Shown here one piece after another: positions 35,188 through 44,613 of a DNA stretch of 64,000 nucleotides. Below the pieces are notes generated by a model. It saw only the letters and a list, made by a program, of their open reading frames with translations. It ran no database searches and was not told where the DNA came from. The stretch is from Croceibacterium ferulae (lineage in GTDB: Bacteria; Pseudomonadota; Alphaproteobacteria; Sphingomonadales; Sphingomonadaceae): assembly GCF_003660445.1 (NCBI RefSeq), contig NZ_QZVQ01000008.1:62001-126000 (forward strand), in the 5' to 3' direction. The translations under genes and the position numbers were made by a program. How positions within the stretch are numbered: the stretch's first letter is position 1; each line of letters begins with the position of its first letter.

Positions 35188-36280
35188 GTTCTTTGATACC
35201 TGCAACCAGCATGGATGCGATACCCCAGGCCACCAGACCAAGCACCAAGGTCGCGAGGACACCGCGAGTCCTGCGCGGCTCCAGCGGATCGTCAGGCAGG
35301 TTGGGTTCCGAGATCCGCTGCACGTAGACCTGCTGGCGGCGCGCCTCGTTGCGGGCCTCCTGGAAGGAGGCGAGGGTCACGGCAAGCTGCTGGCCGGCGA
35401 ATTCGTTTTCCAGGAACAAGCGCTGGAATTCCACGCTGCTCTGCGCCAGCGAATTGCTGCCGCCGGCCAGGCTGCCCATCTGGCGGCGGATTTCCTCGTC
35501 GAGCGTCCGGCTGCGGTTTGCCAGAACCGGTATCTGCGGATTGCGCGGCGTGAATTCGCGCAGCTGCGCCAGTTGGGCGCGGGTTGTGATAACCTCGTCC
35601 TGCAGCTTGGAGATCATCTCCAGTTTGGCAGTGGCCTCCAGTTCCGGATCGACGACCCCTTCGCGATTGCGATAGGCGGCCAGCGCCTGTGCCGCCTCAC
35701 GCGCCTGCTCCTTGGCATCATTCACTTCGACTTCCGCAAACCGGATCATGTCCGCCCGACCGCGCTGGTTCATGCGGTTCACCGTCTGCTCCGTCATCCG
35801 CAGCAGCTGCTCGTTGATGCGATGTGCATCCTGGGGAGTGTATGCGCGCACGCTCAGCGTCGCGATCGAGGTAGTCGCATCGCTCTCGAGCTTCACATGC
35901 TTCAGGTAGTACTTGTAGAGATCCTCGAAAGTATCGCCTTCTTCCAGCGCGCTGACCCGCTCTGCAAACCAGATATGCGGGCGTTCAAAGGCTGCCCTGA
36001 ACTGGCCGCCCTGATCGACCGCCCTCAGCGCGTCACGGGATTCCAGGAACGCCTGGGCGGCGTTGGACTCCTCGCTCGCGGCCGAAAACGCCCCCGAGCT
36101 CGCCAGCATGAGGCCTAACCCCCCGGACGAAGGCTTTTCGGGACTGCGGACGACAAATCTAGATTCGGAGATGTAAACGTCGGTTGCGAGAAAGCCGAAA
36201 TACACGATCGACAAGAACACCGGGATGATTACGCAGACGGCAAAAAGACCGCCAATGTTCTTGAATCGTGCGAATATCAT
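35177..36280 (-). CDS. kpsE: Capsule export inner-membrane protein (KpsE/CtrB-like, polysaccharide co-polymerase family)
   Basis: A 367-residue periplasmic-facing protein. One transmembrane segment lies near residues 10-32 and one near the C-terminus (about 340-360), with a long helical, coiled-coil-prone middle rich in Ala, Glu and Arg. This is the KpsE/CtrB layout, which links the ABC exporter to the outer-membrane channel. It is first in a three-gene export operon (kpsE-kpsM-kpsT) and divergent from the outer-membrane lipoprotein gene. Confidence 0.87.
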   Translation of the reverse strand: MIFARFKNIGGLFAVCVIIPVFLSIVYFGFLATDVYISESRFVVRSPEKPSSGGLGLMLASSGAFSAASEESNAAQAFLESRDALRAVDQGGQFRAAFERPHIWFAERVSALEEGDTFEDLYKYYLKHVKLESDATTSIATLSVRAYTPQDAHRINEQLLRMTEQTVNRMNQRGRADMIRFAEVEVNDAKEQAREAAQALAAYRNREGVVDPELEATAKLEMISKLQDEVITTRAQLAQLREFTPRNPQIPVLANRSRTLDEEIRRQMGSLAGGSNSLAQSSVEFQRLFLENEFAGQQLAVTLASFQEARNEARRQQVYVQRISEPNLPDDPLEPRRTRGVLATLVLGLVAWGIASMLVAGIKEHAQ

Positions 36281-36719
36281 TCGTGTAACAGTCCGGTATT
36301 CTCGACATTGTCCAGCTCAGATAGCAGGCTGGAAGGCGCGCTAATGGGCGGAAAACCGTGGCGATGCAATCACTAAACCGGCACGCGGTCGGGTCGATTT
36401 CGAAGGGCTGTGCGACAGGTGAGTGGACCACCAGCGCCGAAACTCGACACCATTGACCACCGGGTGTACGGGCGCTTGATACACAGGGTCGTGCCTTGTG
36501 TGCCATATGGAGTTTGAACAGCAAAGGCGTTCCTGCGCAATCAGGCTTGTACCGGCGGATGCCGGAAACCCGCACAGAAGCGGCAGGATAGCCGCTGCCG
36601 AGGAGCCTGTGGCTGGTGAGTAACAGGCCCGCTAGCCGGCACGGCTGCGAAAATTGACAATTTGAATCAATCCTCGCCGGGCCCTAGACGCGCGAGATGC
36701 AAACGATGAGTGGAATATA
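36281..36719. other. 439-bp divergent intergenic region of the capsule export genes
   Basis: This gap separates the kpsE-like and Wza/KpsD-like starts and must hold both promoters. I see no convincing gene in it. A TTGACA at 36654-36659 lacks a well-spaced -10 partner. It does not contain the CATNATACGT motif found in the sugar region. Confidence 0.6.
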
Positions 36720-37934
36720 ATGCCTGTTGCTGCCGATCATCCGCAAGGGGCGACGTTCTCCTGTCGCCGATTTCTGTTGAGCGCGGGCGTGGCGCTTTCC
36801 GTACTTGCACTGGCAGGCTGTAACACGCTTGGTAGCAGCGGGCCTTCCACCCGCAGGGTCCTGTCAGGGGAGTCGGAGGCGGTCGCCAGCGGCGATATCC
36901 AGATCATCCCGTTGAACGACGCGGTTGCCCGTCGCCTGGTGGAGGCGGATGAGCCGAACCTGTTTTCGGAGGTGCTAGGCGAAAGCCCATCTGTGGGATC
37001 GGTGATCGGGCGCGGCGACGTGATCGACGTCACGATCTGGGAGGCACCGCCGGCGGCGCTGTTTGGCATGTTGGGAGGCGCGACGGTTCTTACCGCGGCC
37101 ACCTCGCTCGAAATTGCCAAGAGCACGGACATGCCGCAGCAGATGGTCGACGAGCAGGGTACGATTTCGTTGCCCTTCATCGGTACGCTGCAAGCCGCGG
37201 GGAAAACCTTCCGGCAGCTGGAAGCAGATATTCGGGCAAGGCTCCAGGGGATCGCCAACCAGCCGCAGGTGATTGTCGGCCTGGCCCGCAACGCCACCTC
37301 CAACGTGACCGTGATCGGGGAGGTCAACATGAGCGCGCGTGTGCCGCTGACCCCTCGCGGCGAGCGTCTGCTGGATGTTCTGGCGAGTGCGGGCGGAGTG
37401 CGCCAGCAGGTCGACAAGATGACCATTCAAATCACCCGAGGATCGCAGGTGGTTGCACTGCCGATGAATACGGTCATCCGCGACCCACGGCAGAATATCA
37501 CGCTGAAGGCCGATGACGTCGTCACCGCGATCTTCCAGCCGTATAGCTTCGTCTCCATGGGAGCCACCGGCCTCAGCGCCGAGATACCGTTCGAAGCGAC
37601 CGGCCTCACCCTGAGCCAGGCTTTGGGCCGAGTGGCAGGCGTTCAGGATGCGCGGGCGGACGTAAAGGGCGTCTTTATCTTCCGGTTGGAGGATCCCGCA
37701 GTGCTCGGGCCCGAATACCAAGGGGCTCGCACGACGCCGGATGGCAAGGTTCCTGTCATCTACCGCGCCAATCTGAGCGATCCGGGCAGCTTCTTTCTTG
37801 CCCAGAGCTTCCGCATGCACAATGGCGACGTGCTGTACGTGAGCAATGCGCCGGGTGTGGACCTGCAGAAGTTCGTCTCGATCATCACGCAGACGGCGTT
37901 CTCGATCATCAACATCACCCAGACGGTGAATTGA
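36720..37934 (+). CDS. Outer-membrane polysaccharide export lipoprotein (Wza/KpsD-like)
   Basis: A 404-residue protein with a signal peptide and lipobox LALAGC near residue 34, so it is lipid-anchored. The Poly_export domain follows (GRGDVIDVTIWEAPP at about 98-112, with SLPFIGTLQAAGKTFRQLE), then SLBB-type soluble ligand-binding domains (VIGEVNMSARVPL). It forms the outer-membrane channel for the capsule. The insertion between DVTIWEAPP and VDEQGTISLPF is longer than in classic Wza. It is transcribed away from kpsEMT. Confidence 0.9.
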   Translation: MPVAADHPQGATFSCRRFLLSAGVALSVLALAGCNTLGSSGPSTRRVLSGESEAVASGDIQIIPLNDAVARRLVEADEPNLFSEVLGESPSVGSVIGRGDVIDVTIWEAPPAALFGMLGGATVLTAATSLEIAKSTDMPQQMVDEQGTISLPFIGTLQAAGKTFRQLEADIRARLQGIANQPQVIVGLARNATSNVTVIGEVNMSARVPLTPRGERLLDVLASAGGVRQQVDKMTIQITRGSQVVALPMNTVIRDPRQNITLKADDVVTAIFQPYSFVSMGATGLSAEIPFEATGLTLSQALGRVAGVQDARADVKGVFIFRLEDPAVLGPEYQGARTTPDGKVPVIYRANLSDPGSFFLAQSFRMHNGDVLYVSNAPGVDLQKFVSIITQTAFSIINITQTVN

Positions 37935-37935
37935 A

Positions 37936-37975
37936 CGGCCGGGCGGCGCCCGCAACGGTGCAGACCGCCCGGCCG
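37936..37975. terminator. Possible terminator hairpin between convergent genes
   Basis: An 11-bp perfect stem (37936-37946 with 37965-37975) with an 18-base loop starts right after the lipoprotein stop and precedes the convergent beta-helix gene. There is no T-run, so activity as an intrinsic terminator is uncertain. Confidence 0.45.
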
Positions 37976-37981
37976 CAGAGG

Positions 37982-39454
37982 TCAGTCGAGCTTGGATGAG
38001 AAGTTGCAGTTCGTCAGGCGCGAACCTGCAATCCGGATCTGGGAACCGCCCTCGTTCAGATAGCCCCGGTGGCAGTGGGGGCCGCCATTCACGCTGAGGC
38101 CGTCGATCTCTACACCTTGTGGGTAGGTTTCCCTGGTTCCGGGGTTTGCCCCTGCCGCGATCAGCAGTCCGACCTTGTTACCGTCCCAAGGCGAGGAGAC
38201 GCCGGTGGGGAAGTTCACGCTGCCGATGCCGGAGATGCGAACGTCGTTAACCGCTACCGATCGAACGGGGCCGTAGATCACCACGCCGGCCAGACCGGCA
38301 TTGGTGATGTTCGTGTCTTCGAGTATCGAATTTGACACCTTGTAGCCCCACTTCACACCGAAGCTGAAGCTGTCCGAAATGGTGGCCCCGCGGATGTGGA
38401 CCTGGTCAATGCCATCGTTACCGCCAATCAAATCAATCCCTTCCCACGTCGATGCGATCCTGGTGTCGCCTTCGATGGTCAGGTCGGACGATGTGCCACC
38501 CACGGTAAGGCCGTCCGCCTGCCATGGAATGAAACCTTCCGCAAACTCGGCACCACAGCGCTCGATTGTGGCGTCACGGAAGACGACATGATTTGAGCTG
38601 GCAATCGTGACACAGCTGATCTGTTCCTGCACGCGGACGCCCTTGAAACCGCCCTGCGTGAGGCCGTCTTGTCCGGCATAACGAAATTCACGGATCGGGA
38701 AGGTATTCCAGCCGCTTGCCGCCACGCCTGCCATGGTAAGGTCCGCATCGCCCGCATAGGGCGCCCATGTAAGGTCGTGGACGTTGAGGCGGGTCAGGGT
38801 GACATCGCTGGATGCCGAGATGAACAGGCCGTATCCCTTGCCCGCTCCGGTAATCTCGACATCGGTAAGGACAACACCTTTGGCATGGTCGATCCAGATG
38901 CCGGCTGCGTCCGTCCGTGATCCGGATCGCGGATCGTTGCCCTTGTCGATCACGACCTTGTCCATGAAAACGGAGATATCGCGGCGAACATCGTCAGGCC
39001 GGACAAGAAGCGTGCGGACGTTGAGGTAGGCTTGCAACTCGGCCGGTGCGTCACCGACAAGGGCCGGGTCGCCACAGGATACAACGATTGCGGGGTCACT
39101 GATTGCCGGGCAATCGCCCTTGATCATTGCGCTGGTGTCGTAGGGGACCTGACGCTGCTCCAGCCGAATGTTCACCAAGCACAGGTTCTTCGTGATCCGC
39201 AACGTCCCATTGACGCTGTATGTCAGGCCTTCTCCGTCCAGGCAGAATTGATCCGACTGCCCGAGCGCCTTTTGCAATGCTGGCGTATCATCACTGACCC
39301 CGTCGCCACGGGCGCCGAACTGTTTCAGTGATCGCAAGGGAGCGGGCCCATCGCCCGGATAGGCAGCCGCGGCTGCGCTGGGCATGACGGTGGTCAGACA
39401 TGAGAGCAGCCCAAGCGTCGAGAGCATGAGCCTTGTGCGTTGGACGGATTTCAT
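37982..39454 (-). CDS. Secreted right-handed beta-helix (pectate-lyase-3-like) protein in the capsule locus
   Basis: A 490-residue protein from ATG 39454 (GGGGAG upstream). A signal peptide ends near AAAAAYPG. The start of the helix domain (LKQFGARGDGVSDDTPALQKAL) is the family hallmark, followed by many short Asn/Asp/Gly-rich turns and a C-terminal part with Cys residues. Such proteins include polysaccharide lyases, hydrolases and C5-epimerases; no catalytic set can be assigned with confidence. Sitting between the export channel gene and an epimerase gene, it may trim, edit or hold the capsule polymer in the periplasm or at the surface. Confidence 0.72.
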   Translation of the reverse strand: MKSVQRTRLMLSTLGLLSCLTTVMPSAAAAAYPGDGPAPLRSLKQFGARGDGVSDDTPALQKALGQSDQFCLDGEGLTYSVNGTLRITKNLCLVNIRLEQRQVPYDTSAMIKGDCPAISDPAIVVSCGDPALVGDAPAELQAYLNVRTLLVRPDDVRRDISVFMDKVVIDKGNDPRSGSRTDAAGIWIDHAKGVVLTDVEITGAGKGYGLFISASSDVTLTRLNVHDLTWAPYAGDADLTMAGVAASGWNTFPIREFRYAGQDGLTQGGFKGVRVQEQISCVTIASSNHVVFRDATIERCGAEFAEGFIPWQADGLTVGGTSSDLTIEGDTRIASTWEGIDLIGGNDGIDQVHIRGATISDSFSFGVKWGYKVSNSILEDTNITNAGLAGVVIYGPVRSVAVNDVRISGIGSVNFPTGVSSPWDGNKVGLLIAAGANPGTRETYPQGVEIDGLSVNGGPHCHRGYLNEGGSQIRIAGSRLTNCNFSSKLD

Positions 39455-39603
39455 TCGGACTCCCCAGCGGATTGGCTGCCACGCGTGAACTGCGCAAGAT
39501 GCGTTTAGGCCGAGCATATCGGCCGGCGATGAACGAAAGCCGAGCTGGGCTGGGCAGCCGGATCTTCCTGGCACCAGGCCGACCGATCTGCCCTGACCGC
39601 AGC

Positions 39604-40737
39604 TCAGCCCATCAGGTTCCGCGCTTTCAGTTCGGCATTCGCCTTGTCCAGCAGATCCTCGGGGATCGGCTGCGCTGCCACCCAGTCGCAGAAGCGCCGC
39701 ATCCCGTCTTCCAGCGAGATCTGCGGTACAAAGCCGGTAGCTGCCTTGAGAGTGGCATTGTCGGCATAGTTGTGGCGGATATCGCCCACGCGATATTGTG
39801 CAGTGACATGTGGCTCGATGTCGGAGCCCATCAGGCGTGACAACAGCTTCGCAACCTCCATGATCGAAGTCGCTTCGCCCTGGCCGACATTGACAGTCAC
39901 GCCGGCTTGCACAGGCTTCTCGATGCAACGCAGCACCGCATTTGCAACATCCTCGACATGGACGAAATCGCGGGTTTCCTCGCCGTCTTCAAAGACCGGC
40001 AGGGATTGGCCGAGACGGATCCGGGTAGAAAAGATCGACAGGATGCCGGTGTAGGGGTTGCTGAGCGACTGACCTTCGCCAAAGACATTCTGGAAGCGCA
40101 GTATCGCGTAGCCGAGGCCGAGCGCCGCCGCGCCCACCCGCACCAGATCCTCCTGAGCGAGCTTCGTGGCAGCGTAGATAGAGGCTGGCGCGAGCTTGTC
40201 GGACTCCTGCGTCGCCGTGGCCTGGAGGTCCGATCCACAGCTCGGGCACTTCGGCGTCCAGTCATGCGCGGCAAGCTGCTGGGGGGAGCGGCTCGCCGGG
40301 AAGCAGCGCTTGCCCTCTGCGGCACATGCAAAGCATAGGTAAGCGCCTTCGCCGTAGACCGAGCGGCTGGACGACAGGACGAAATTGCTGACCGAGTGCT
40401 GCGTATTCGCCAGAATGTCGAACAGGATTGCCGTTGCCTGGACGTTGACCCGATAATAGCGGTCAATCTCGTACATCGACTGACCGGTGCCAGTCTCCGC
40501 TGCCAAGTGCACCACGGCATCAACCCCGGCGAGCGCCTGCTCCACATCGCCGCGCACGGTCACGTCACCATGGATGAATTCTGCGCCTGCAATGGGTGCG
40601 AAATCGGGCAAGGGTCCGTGTATCTGCGGCGACAGGTTGTCGAGTATACGAACCTTGTGACCGGCGGCGACGGCAAGGCGGGTCAAATGGGTTCCGATGA
40701 AGCCGGCCCCGCCGGTGATCAGGATAGTCTTGGTCAT
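39604..40737 (-). CDS. NAD-dependent nucleotide-sugar epimerase/dehydratase with four-cysteine insert
   Basis: A 377-residue extended SDR: GGAGFIGTHL (9-18), the SSSRSVYGEG strand, and YAATK with catalytic Tyr and Lys. Between the Ser and Tyr motifs is an insert with two Cys-x2-Cys pairs (CFAC and CPSC), likely a zinc-binding knuckle seen in some epimerases of this group. It makes a precursor sugar nucleotide for the capsule, by 4-epimerisation or dehydration. The substrate is unknown. An upstream gap of 131 bases separates it from the large glycosyltransferase gene. Confidence 0.82.
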   Translation of the reverse strand: MTKTILITGGAGFIGTHLTRLAVAAGHKVRILDNLSPQIHGPLPDFAPIAGAEFIHGDVTVRGDVEQALAGVDAVVHLAAETGTGQSMYEIDRYYRVNVQATAILFDILANTQHSVSNFVLSSSRSVYGEGAYLCFACAAEGKRCFPASRSPQQLAAHDWTPKCPSCGSDLQATATQESDKLAPASIYAATKLAQEDLVRVGAAALGLGYAILRFQNVFGEGQSLSNPYTGILSIFSTRIRLGQSLPVFEDGEETRDFVHVEDVANAVLRCIEKPVQAGVTVNVGQGEATSIMEVAKLLSRLMGSDIEPHVTAQYRVGDIRHNYADNATLKAATGFVPQISLEDGMRRFCDWVAAQPIPEDLLDKANAELKARNLMG

Positions 40738-40868
40738 TGGCTGATACTCTTGATCTTCATATGTCTGTGCCTGGCGCCTAGCACGATCATTGCCGATTGC
40801 ATGCGCCGTGCGTCCTTCAAGCGACGGGGGCGAGAAGGCGAGTGGGCAGCGCCAACTCGCGCAGGCAG

Positions 40869-43800
40869 CTACACTTCGCTGCCTGCATGTGCACCGGTCG
40901 CATCGAGCGCAAGATGATCAAACGTCTCGTTGTAATACCGGTATTCGTTGATGTAGCGCTCGTTGCGCGCCTGCCGCTTGCCTTTGCCGGTCCAGACAAG
41001 CGAGTCATCGTGAAAGTCCCAATCGAGCAGTGCGGTAGGCAACTGCTTGACGCGCAACTGCAATCCGGGCTCCGGAGGCGTTTCGTTCATTGCAATGGTC
41101 AAGGCGATCTGATCCAGGAACCACGCCACGTCGCCGCTCCGGAATGCGGTCAGGATGTATTCGGCGGTCCGTTCGATAAAGTTGCGGGCGGCATCCGTGT
41201 CGCCCAGCAGAATGCCGCACGCGGCGACAGCCAGATGCGGCAATAACGTGAAGCGGTTGCGGATCAGGAGGTCGGCACCGTGCATCAAGGCCATGCACGA
41301 GCGGAGCTCGCCACGCACGATGTTGTCAGCATCCATGACATAGTATGTTCCTGGGCAGACGCGCATGATTTCCGCCAGCCTCACAAAGCGGATCGATGCA
41401 AAATAGGTCTTGCGCGCCTCCGGGCTGAAATCTGGCATCTTTGTCTGCTCGAAGGAGCAGCTGAAGCGGTCGGATCCCATCAGTTCGCGCGTCTTTTCAG
41501 CCAGTTTCAGAGAGGCTGCCTGAGGATTGACCAGGTGGATGTGAAGCTTGGCCGACGGGGCGTTTTCCATGATGGAGCCGGCGATCACACGCAGGTACCT
41601 AGCGCAGTAGCCGGTATCCATGCAGACGTAGACGGTGATGCAGCCTGACGCGTCCTGCGGCAGACTGCCGTCGAGTTTGCCGAACCGCACCTTGGCCGCA
41701 CCTGGCGATGGCCCGCCGAACTGAGCGCGCCAGAAGACCCCGACCGCTTCACGCTCGCGGGCGAGCGTGAGATCCAGCCCCTGCACTGCCAGCTCGTGCA
41801 TGCCAGCATGGCCGATCTCGATGCTCAGCGCGCATTCGATTTCTGCAGAAGGGACAATCCGCAACGCAGCGCGCAGGATTGAGATCGACCGGGCGTGTTC
41901 GCCGCGGCGGGACAATGCGTGCGCACATGTCAGCGCCGCCTCGACATGGCCTGGTTCGCGGATCAGCAAATCGGAAAGGACTTCCACGACCTCGGCAAAA
42001 TGCCCCCGGTTCGCAAGCACCTGAGCGTGCATCACGACGAGTTCCGGATGCGAATCCTTCAGCTCCGCGTCGTCTTGAAGAACGGAGGCGAGCAGTTCCT
42101 CAGCTGCCTCGAGATCATAGTTCTCCAGCAGGACTTTCGCCTTCTTGCGCGTCAGCTCCGCCTTGTCGCCTCCTGCAGCTAGCGCGATGTTGAAGCTGCG
42201 GATGGCCCGATTGAACTGGCCGAGCCGGTATTGCGTGTCGCCCACCTGCTCCATCATTCCCGGATCGAGAGGATATCGCTGCTCCACGATCGAGACCACC
42301 GCCGCGATCACGTCATAATGGTAGCTCATGGCTGCCAATTGCAGGACATTGCGACAGAAGGTCGCGGTTGTGTCCGAGGGCGGTGCAGGCACCTTCGGAA
42401 TAGTCTCGGTCACCCCGAGAAGGCTTTGCGCGACATGCTGCTGAGCTTCGATCAGCACCCCGGACCAATCGCCCCGCTGCTCGCTCGACTGGCGCAGCAC
42501 GACGCTGTTCGGATACCAAACGCATCGTTCGCCGGACCCGAGCCAGTGCGAGAACGGTGAACTTGGAACCATGACAAGGTTTCGAATACCCAGGCCGCCG
42601 GCCAGATGCGCAGTGGTGTGGCCGATGCACACCACCATGTCGAGCGCACCCATCAGGTCGCACAGGCCCGCCAGATCGTTGGTATTGTCTATCTCGCGAC
42701 ATTGCAGGAGCGGAACGCCGGTCTTGGCGACGGCATCGGCGATCTCCTCGTCATGATCGCCATACTGCAGATTGACGAGTGCCACACCGGGAAGGTCAAG
42801 CGAGGACAGCAGATCGGCAAGCGAGACTGATTTGTCATTGCCGACATAGGGGTTGTTGGAGGTCCATGAGATCCCGATCAGGAATCTCGCCTGCGGTGCG
42901 CGGGTCAGCAGGTCGGCCCGGAATTTCGCGGCGCGCTCGCGGTCGTACCACAGATAAGGCCTGGAGGCGTCAAAATCGGCCAATTCCCGCCTGAGATAGC
43001 GGGACAGAGACCCGATCGGCAGGTGCCGCACCACGTCCTGCATCCATTCGCCGCGTTTGGCACCCCGTGGCGCCTGGGCGACGATCTCGATCTGGGGCAT
43101 CGCAGCCTTGAACACGGGAACCAGGCGCGGATCGACTTCGACGATCACCTGCAGGCCGATCCCGATCAGATCTGGCACCAGGCTGCCATGCAGCAGATTC
43201 TGCCCGATGCCGAAATTGACCTCCGACCAGATCAGCAATTTGCCTGGCAGCTTCGGTTCGCCGCGCCAGATCGGCACATCAGGCGGAACCTGGTTCAGCT
43301 TGGCGAAGACCGGCGTCGCCATGCGGCCGACATCGCTGTCGGCCGATTCGCCAAACCTACCAACCAGCATCAAGGCGCTGGCCATACGTTTGCGAAGGAG
43401 CGGCAGTTTGGGATCTTTGTCGAGAGCCTGCCTGTAGATCCCGATGGCTTCTTCGTAGCGGGACAATCTCACCAGCGCATCGCCGCGTATCTGCATGAGC
43501 CGGATGTTGTCCGGGAAGTTTGACAGCGCCATCATCACCTCCGCCAAGGCGCGCTCAGGCTCGGAAATGTTGAGGTAGAGCCAGGCGATCGTGCCTCCCA
43601 GTTCCGCCATTTGCGGCATACCGGCCGGCATTGTCCGACGCAGCCTGTGTGCCTCCGCCAAAGCGAGCGACCAGTCTTCCGCGCCGATGATCGCCCTGAT
43701 CTTGCCGTTGCGTGCGTCAAAGGCATGCGGATCCATGGCGATCGCCCGGTCGAACAGTTCCTCCGCTTCGCCGTGACGGTCGAGAGTGAGCAGAAGCTTT

Positions 43801-44399
43801 CCGACCTGAGTAAGTGCGTTGTAGTCGTGCATCGCCGGAAGCAGCGCCTGCGACAGGATGATCTGTGCGGCTTCCCGGTCCATTTCCGACGCAAAGCAAC
43901 GTGCTGCGACCAGGCTGAGCTGGAAGTCTGCAAACAGGTCGTCGCAGCAGGATCGACGGAAGATTTCTCCTGCCCGATCCAGCCGTTTCTCACGAAAGAG
44001 CTGGGTTGCGCGAACCAGCTTCTTGCGTTGATCATCACTCAGGGTGGCAAGGACTGCGTTCCCCTCGGCATCGACGTCAAGCTGGACCGCACCTTCGCCA
44101 ACCGTCGCGGTGGAAGTACGAAGATCCAGCAGGATTGTACGTCCATAATACTCAGCGGGTATGACGACCGAAAATTCGGCGCGGTTCAGCTTGTTGGCCG
44201 GCTGCTGGCCTGCCGTCGGGGCATCAAACCGGTGGGAGGTCCGCGACACGTCCTCTCCATCGATGCTGAGAATGATCTCGTCGATGTATGACCGGCGGGT
44301 CGGCCGCGGAAGCCAGCCGGTCAGTTCGCCACGCGTCGCATATCGCGATCCACGCGCTTCGACCGACGCGTTGATTGCCCCAACCTTCGATGCCAACAT
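40869..44399 (-). CDS. Giant TPR protein with GT9/GT41-like and GT8-like glycosyltransferase domains
   Basis: A 1,176-residue fusion. An N-terminal beta-rich domain (1-110) is followed by a first TPR block (about 120-360) and a GT-B-type domain (about 370-650) with GISWTSNNPYVGNDKSVSL and GHTTAHLAGGLG, as in TPR-linked heptosyltransferase-like enzymes. A second TPR block (about 690-880) and a C-terminal GT-A domain follow; the latter begins VYVCMDTGYCARYLRV and includes YYVMDADNIV (DxD-type), like GT8 or stealth-type proteins. It probably adds two different residues during capsule assembly in the cytoplasm. The substrates are unknown, and nothing suggests a frameshift. Confidence 0.7.
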   Translation of the reverse strand: MLASKVGAINASVEARGSRYATRGELTGWLPRPTRRSYIDEIILSIDGEDVSRTSHRFDAPTAGQQPANKLNRAEFSVVIPAEYYGRTILLDLRTSTATVGEGAVQLDVDAEGNAVLATLSDDQRKKLVRATQLFREKRLDRAGEIFRRSCCDDLFADFQLSLVAARCFASEMDREAAQIILSQALLPAMHDYNALTQVGKLLLTLDRHGEAEELFDRAIAMDPHAFDARNGKIRAIIGAEDWSLALAEAHRLRRTMPAGMPQMAELGGTIAWLYLNISEPERALAEVMMALSNFPDNIRLMQIRGDALVRLSRYEEAIGIYRQALDKDPKLPLLRKRMASALMLVGRFGESADSDVGRMATPVFAKLNQVPPDVPIWRGEPKLPGKLLIWSEVNFGIGQNLLHGSLVPDLIGIGLQVIVEVDPRLVPVFKAAMPQIEIVAQAPRGAKRGEWMQDVVRHLPIGSLSRYLRRELADFDASRPYLWYDRERAAKFRADLLTRAPQARFLIGISWTSNNPYVGNDKSVSLADLLSSLDLPGVALVNLQYGDHDEEIADAVAKTGVPLLQCREIDNTNDLAGLCDLMGALDMVVCIGHTTAHLAGGLGIRNLVMVPSSPFSHWLGSGERCVWYPNSVVLRQSSEQRGDWSGVLIEAQQHVAQSLLGVTETIPKVPAPPSDTTATFCRNVLQLAAMSYHYDVIAAVVSIVEQRYPLDPGMMEQVGDTQYRLGQFNRAIRSFNIALAAGGDKAELTRKKAKVLLENYDLEAAEELLASVLQDDAELKDSHPELVVMHAQVLANRGHFAEVVEVLSDLLIREPGHVEAALTCAHALSRRGEHARSISILRAALRIVPSAEIECALSIEIGHAGMHELAVQGLDLTLAREREAVGVFWRAQFGGPSPGAAKVRFGKLDGSLPQDASGCITVYVCMDTGYCARYLRVIAGSIMENAPSAKLHIHLVNPQAASLKLAEKTRELMGSDRFSCSFEQTKMPDFSPEARKTYFASIRFVRLAEIMRVCPGTYYVMDADNIVRGELRSCMALMHGADLLIRNRFTLLPHLAVAACGILLGDTDAARNFIERTAEYILTAFRSGDVAWFLDQIALTIAMNETPPEPGLQLRVKQLPTALLDWDFHDDSLVWTGKGKRQARNERYINEYRYYNETFDHLALDATGAHAGSEV

Positions 44400-44613
44400 T
44401 TCCCACCCAGTTTGAAAGTCGTTTCCCCTCGATCACCACATCGGGGAAAGCGCCGAATTGCAACAACTATAGGCAACTTGTTGAGGAAAAAGCGATGTTG
44501 CATGATCGCGCTGCACCGGAGCGGCAAAGGGAGTGCGACCCGGATCGCGACGTTGCCGAATTCGGCCGGACCCAAGTCAGATCCGGTCCGGAGAGGTCGC
44601 AACCGGCGCGCGC

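Noticed and set aside
36654-36688. TTGACA followed by CCTAGA as a sigma-70 promoter before the Wza/KpsD-like gene
   Set aside because: The spacing is about 23 bases, too long for a standard promoter.
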